Shown here in pieces: positions 6,348-9,234 of a stretch of DNA of 9,234 bases. The translations under genes were made by a program, and so were the position numbers. Positions within the stretch are counted from its first letter, which is position 1, and every line of letters begins with the position of its first letter. Under the pieces are notes generated by a model that was given only the letters and a program-made list of their open reading frames with translations, ran no database searches and was not told where the DNA came from. Origin of the DNA: UBA7672 sp040398465 (GTDB lineage Bacteria > Pseudomonadota > Alphaproteobacteria > Caulobacterales > Hyphomonadaceae); assembly GCA_040398465.1 (NCBI GenBank), contig JBBAUA010000081.1:1-9234 (forward strand). Reading direction: 5' to 3'.

Positions 6348-7247
6348 TCAAAGCTCGTGGTCGGACGGCATCACAGGCGCTTCGCGCAACAGGACGATGC
6401 TGATCCGGCGGTTGGCGGGAAGATCCGGATCGTCGGGATACAGCGGTTCGCGATCGCCCTTGCCGGCGACCTGATAGAGGCGATCGCCATCAACGCCGGC
6501 CTTGTCGAGGATGCGGCGCGCGGCATTCGCCCTGTCAGCTGACAGGTCCCAGTTCGAGTATCCGGCCCGTCCCGGCGCGACGCTGTCCGTGTGGCCCGAA
6601 ATGCTGATCCGGTTCGGCAGCTGCTCGATTACCTTCGAGACCATCTCGAGAAGTTGCTGGGTGCGGGGCAGGGGCTCGGCGGAGGAACCCTGGAACATCG
6701 CGCGGCCTTCCTGGTCGACCAGCTGGATGTTCAGGCCTTCGGGCGTCTGCTCGATGATCAGGTTGCGCGACAGCTCGGCATAGTCCGGCAGATCCTGCAG
6801 CGCCTGGCGCAGCGACGCCTCTGCGCTGGCGAACTCGGCTGTCTCGCGGTTGGCCATGGCCTGGGCCAGCGCGGCTTCCGTCGGCTCGCTGGAGCTTTTC
6901 TCGCCATCTTCCGGGGCGCCCGATTTCGTGCGCTCGGTCTCCTCGCTAAGCTCTTCGTCGAGCTTGCGGTTGGAGCCGGATGACCGCGCGCCGTCTTCCT
7001 GGAACGCGGTGCCGCCCAGCAGGCCGTCCGACCCCTGCGACGAGCGCGAGACGCTGGCCGGGGCGAAATAGTCGGCGATGCCGCGCTTCTGTTCAGGCGA
7101 GGTCGTGTTGATCAGCCACATGAGCAGGAAGAACGCCATCATCGCGGTGACGAAGTCGGCATAGGCCACTTTCCAGGCGCCGCCATGGTGGCCGCCCCCG
7201 ATGACCTTCTTCACTTTCTTGATGACGACTGGCTTATTGCCACTCAT
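6348..7247 (-). CDS. motB: Flagellar motor stator protein MotB
   Basis: MotB is the stator subunit that, with MotA, forms the proton channel driving flagellar rotation and anchors the stator to peptidoglycan. The 299-aa protein has a basic cytoplasmic tail (KPVVIKKVKKV) and then WKVAYADFVTAMMAFFLLMWL (25-45), the single membrane helix with the proton-binding Asp31. A low-complexity Ser/Glu-rich linker runs from about 64 to 135. The OmpA-like peptidoglycan-binding domain includes ISGHTDS (216-222), SNWDLSADRANAARRIL (231-247) and NRRISIVL (279-286). Asp31 makes it MotB rather than a plain OmpA protein. The ATG at 7245-7247 is the only sensible start. No motA is next to it; in Caulobacter the two genes are also unlinked. 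Downstream is bpt on the same strand. Confidence 0.95.
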   Translation of the reverse strand: MSGNKPVVIKKVKKVIGGGHHGGAWKVAYADFVTAMMAFFLLMWLINTTSPEQKRGIADYFAPASVSRSSQGSDGLLGGTAFQEDGARSSGSNRKLDEELSEETERTKSGAPEDGEKSSSEPTEAALAQAMANRETAEFASAEASLRQALQDLPDYAELSRNLIIEQTPEGLNIQLVDQEGRAMFQGSSAEPLPRTQQLLEMVSKVIEQLPNRISISGHTDSVAPGRAGYSNWDLSADRANAARRILDKAGVDGDRLYQVAGKGDREPLYPDDPDLPANRRISIVLLREAPVMPSDHEL

Positions 7248-7254
7248 GGCGAAT

Positions 7255-7283
7255 TTGATCCTGGGTATTAACCGGGACTTATA
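7255..7283 (+). promoter_or_regulatory. Candidate promoter for the flavin reductase gene
   Basis: TTGATC (7255-7260) and CTTATA (7278-7283) are separated by 17 bases and lie 27 bases upstream of the flavin reductase ATG. The spacing is ideal and both hexamers resemble sigma70-type sites of alphaproteobacteria. The divergent spacer is only 62 bases, so the motB promoter must overlap it. AAGG at 7298-7301 is the likely ribosome-binding site, 8 bases before the ATG. Confidence 0.35.
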
Positions 7284-7309
7284 GGCTCGGTACAGTTAAG
7301 GTCGCGTGC

Positions 7310-7816
7310 ATGAAAGATCCCGAAGGCCCTTCAGATTTCGACCCCCGTGCCTATCGGAGCGCCCTGGGCGGCTTTGGAACGGGCGTGGCGCTGGTGGCGG
7401 CCCGCGATGAGGCGGGCAACGCACATGGGATGATCATCAACTCGCTGACCTCGGTGTCACTCCACCCGCCGATCGTGCTGTGGTGCCTCGCCCATTCCAG
7501 TGCTGCGTTCAAGGTCTTCACCGAGGCCCCGGCCTTCTCCCTCAACATCCTCCGCTCCGACGATGCCGAGGTCGCGCAAAGGTTCTCGCGCAAGGGCGAC
7601 CGCGTCATCCCGCCTGAACAGATCTGCACCATGGAAAGCGGCGCCCCCGTCCTCACCGCCGCCGTGGCCAGCCTCGATTGCCGCCTGCGCCTGCGCCAGC
7701 CCATGGGCGATCACGAGGTGATCTATGGCGATGTCGTAGCCTACCGCGCCGATCCCGGCGTCGATGCGCTGGGCTTTTTCCGGGGGCGGTTCGTAACGCT
7801 CCGGTCGGGCGACTAG
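7310..7816 (+). CDS. Flavin reductase domain protein (HpaC/RutF-like)
   Basis: This 168-aa protein of the flavin reductase-like, FMN-binding split-barrel family typically uses NAD(P)H to reduce FMN or FAD for a partner monooxygenase. The core motif is NSLTSVSLHPPIVLWCL (residues 44-60), preceded by YRSALGGFGTGVALVAA. Later come FSLNILRSDDAEVAQRFS and the closing GFFRGRFVTL (155-164), all standard for the family. The ATG at 7310 follows AAGG at good spacing. It is divergent from motB. No monooxygenase gene is beside it; the FAD oxidoreductase in this window is about 3 kb away on the other strand and belongs to a class that usually reduces its own flavin. The partner, if any, is unknown. A 136-base gap without a recognisable gene or site follows. 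Confidence 0.9.
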   Translation: MKDPEGPSDFDPRAYRSALGGFGTGVALVAARDEAGNAHGMIINSLTSVSLHPPIVLWCLAHSSAAFKVFTEAPAFSLNILRSDDAEVAQRFSRKGDRVIPPEQICTMESGAPVLTAAVASLDCRLRLRQPMGDHEVIYGDVVAYRADPGVDALGFFRGRFVTLRSGD

Positions 7817-7952
7817 ATGGGCGGCCAGGTCCGCAATCACCTCTGTCGGTCTTGATGGTCGCCATTCCGGAGCCAAAGGCAAGGTGTTCGAGCGCTACCG
7901 TCCGGCCTGAGCCTGCGCTAGAAGGCGCCAGTCTCAAGCATGGACGGCTCTC

Positions 7953-8810
7953 ATGGTGACCTGCGCATTCCTGGGTCTGGGCGTTATGGGCGGGCCGATG
8001 GCGCGCCATCTTGCGGCCAAGGGCCATGCCGTGACGGTGTGGAACCGCACCGAAGCCAAGGCCAGCGCCTGGGCGGCCGCCAACACGGGCAAGGCCGCAG
8101 CAACGCCCGCCGAAGCCATCACCGGCGCCACTCACATCTTCATGTGCCTCGGCGACGATCCCGACGTGCAGACCGTGTTCGACGCCTTCGCTCCGGCGCT
8201 GAAGGCCGGGCAGGTGATCGCCGACCACACCACCGCCTCTGCCGGCCTCGCTCGCAGGCTGCAAGCGGCCGCAAAGGAAAAAGGCGCGGGCTTCATCGAC
8301 GCGCCCGTCTCCGGCGGGCAGGCCGGCGCCGAGAACGGCCAACTCACCGTCATGTGCGGCGGCGAGGCAGACACCTTCGTCAAGGCCGAGCCTGTCATGA
8401 TGTCCTATTCGAAAGCGATCACACTGATCGGCGAGGCCGGCGCGGGCCAGCTCGCCAAGTCCGTGAACCAGATCTGCATCGCGGGCATCGTGCAGGGCCT
8501 CGCCGAAGGCCTGCACTTTGCCCGCGCAAATGGCCTCAGCGAGGCCAAGGTCATCGAGGCCATCTCGGCCGGCGCTGCGCAAAGCTGGCAAATGCAGAAC
8601 CGCTGGAAGACCATGGTCGATGGCAAGTTCGACTTCGGCTTCGCCGTTGACTGGATGCGCAAGGACCTCCGGATCGCTCTGGATGCTGCGCGCACAAGCG
8701 GCGCGTCCTTGCCGATCACGTCGCTGGTGGACCAGTTCTACGCCGACGTGCAGGCGGAAGGTCATGGCCGTTGGGACACCTCCAGCCTCCTGTCGCGACT
8801 GAACAGGTAG
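7953..8810 (+). CDS. NAD(P)-dependent beta-hydroxyacid dehydrogenase family protein (3-hydroxyisobutyrate dehydrogenase / GLYR-like)
   Basis: This cytosolic oxidoreductase of 285 aa belongs to the beta-hydroxyacid dehydrogenase family (MmsB, GarR, glyoxylate/succinic semialdehyde reductases). The Rossmann loop is FLGLGVMGGPMA (6-17). VWNRTEAK (29-36), at the end of strand two, has Asn-Arg-Thr in place of an acidic residue, which suggests NADPH rather than NADH. The substrate-binding motif is DAPVSGGQAGAENG (116-129). The catalytic lysine is Lys169 in GQLAKSVNQ, and RKDL lies near the C-terminal helical domain. Length is normal. Start ATG 7953 directly precedes the Rossmann strand; the ribosome-binding site is weak. 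Its stop is 3 bases before the arfB-like GTG. The substrate cannot be fixed: 3-hydroxyisobutyrate, glyoxylate, succinic semialdehyde or tartronate semialdehyde are all possible. Confidence 0.9.
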   Translation: MVTCAFLGLGVMGGPMARHLAAKGHAVTVWNRTEAKASAWAAANTGKAAATPAEAITGATHIFMCLGDDPDVQTVFDAFAPALKAGQVIADHTTASAGLARRLQAAAKEKGAGFIDAPVSGGQAGAENGQLTVMCGGEADTFVKAEPVMMSYSKAITLIGEAGAGQLAKSVNQICIAGIVQGLAEGLHFARANGLSEAKVIEAISAGAAQSWQMQNRWKTMVDGKFDFGFAVDWMRKDLRIALDAARTSGASLPITSLVDQFYADVQAEGHGRWDTSSLLSRLNR

Positions 8811-8813
8811 GCC

Positions 8814-9227
8814 GTGCCAAAAGTCTTCCTGCACAATTTCGAGCACGAGTTGGAAGAGAAGTTCGTTACCGCCGGCGGCCCCGGCGGCCAGAACGTCAAC
8901 AAGGTCGCGACGGCTGTGCAGCTGCGTTTCAACATCAAGACAAGCAGCGCCTTCGACGACGAACAGAAATGGATGATCCGCCGCGCCCTCGCCAACCGGA
9001 TCAACGACGAAGGCGAACTCGTCCTCTTCATCCAGACCCACCGCAGCCAGGCCCGCAATCGGGAAGAAGCGCGCGAGCGTCTGGTTGAGCTGCTGGAGAA
9101 GGCCCTCATCAAGCCCAAACGCCGCGTCGCCACCAAGCCCAGCAAGGCGCAGAAACAGCGGCGGCTGGAGGGCAAGGCCCATCGTTCCGAAACGAAGAAA
9201 AACCGCGGCCGCATCGATGGGGACTAA
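8814..9227 (+). CDS. arfB: ArfB-type alternative ribosome rescue peptidyl-tRNA hydrolase, GTG start
   Basis: ArfB (YaeJ, bacterial ICT1) releases nascent chains from ribosomes stalled at mRNA ends: its GGQ domain hydrolyses peptidyl-tRNA while a basic tail occupies the empty mRNA channel. The 137-aa protein shows VTAGGPGGQNVNKVATAVQLRF (in pieces, 18-39) with the catalytic GGQ at 24-26. A tail dense in Lys/Arg (KPKRRV, KAQKQRR, KKNRGRI) runs from about residue 100 onward. There is no codon-recognition domain, which separates it from RF1 and RF2. The GTG at 8814 is chosen because the conserved N-terminus (KVFLHNFEHELEEKF) begins there and no ATG is in range. GGTAGG, overlapping the dehydrogenase stop codon, provides the ribosome-binding site, so translation is probably coupled. 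The gene is complete, with TAA at 9225-9227. Confidence 0.93.
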   Translation: MPKVFLHNFEHELEEKFVTAGGPGGQNVNKVATAVQLRFNIKTSSAFDDEQKWMIRRALANRINDEGELVLFIQTHRSQARNREEARERLVELLEKALIKPKRRVATKPSKAQKQRRLEGKAHRSETKKNRGRIDGD

Positions 9228-9234
9228 GGGCTAG

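Noticed and set aside
7268..7299. Two TTAA half-sites (7268-7271 and 7296-7299) as a CtrA binding site near motB
   Set aside because: The CtrA full motif has the half-sites 7 bases apart; here they are 24 apart, so this is not a recognisable CtrA box.
7817..7952. A small gene or promoter in the 136-base gap before the dehydrogenase
   Set aside because: No frame with a plausible start and ribosome-binding site stays within the gap, and no convincing -35/-10 pair with standard spacing was found.
7653..9182. A 509-codon open frame on the minus strand, antisense to the dehydrogenase and arfB-like genes
   Set aside because: It spans the reverse of two clearly recognised genes and the gap before them. 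Its translation is rich in Gly/Ala/Arg/Leu with no recognisable domain, as expected from the mirror frame of GC-rich coding DNA.

Overview
The window is an ordinary, densely packed stretch of a GC-rich bacterial chromosome. The gene set points to an alphaproteobacterium, possibly Caulobacterales or Hyphomonadaceae: an Asp/Glu leucyltransferase (Bpt), a MotB encoded away from MotA, a LemA protein, an ArfB-type rescue factor and clustered GANTC sites. This placement is an inference from gene content and composition; no marker RNA is present. I see no mobile elements, CRISPR arrays, rRNA, tRNA or prophage genes, and no gap longer than 300 bases.

Layout: the left edge carries the last 294 codons of parC (topoisomerase IV subunit A), reading right. 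Next is a GPH-family (MFS) sugar/cation symporter (961-2382, +). It has no ATG, GTG or TTG where its conserved N-terminus must begin; the best start is an ATC codon. On the minus strand, a FAD-dependent oxidoreductase (2889-4205) is followed by a GNAT acetyltransferase (2383-2892) with a 4-base ATGA overlap. The GNAT gene converges on the symporter and their stop codons abut. A divergent 177-base spacer (4206-4382) separates the oxidoreductase from lemA (4383-4946, +), which is coupled by a TGATG overlap to a second GNAT gene (4946-5407, +).

The right half holds bpt (5465-6241, -) and motB (6348-7247, -), both reading left. Divergent from motB is a flavin reductase domain protein (7310-7816, +). 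A beta-hydroxyacid dehydrogenase family gene (7953-8810, +) then lies only 3 bases before an ArfB-type ribosome rescue hydrolase that starts with GTG (8814-9227, +).

The genes do not form one pathway. They are housekeeping functions (chromosome decatenation, N-degron tagging, ribosome rescue, flagellar torque) mixed with small two-gene units of unknown substrate. The points most worth a second look are the ATC start of the symporter, the two oxidoreductase or LemA pairs in which a GNAT gene is translationally coupled, and the short, GANTC-rich, hairpin-rich spacer upstream of lemA. I found no convincing evidence of a novel system.
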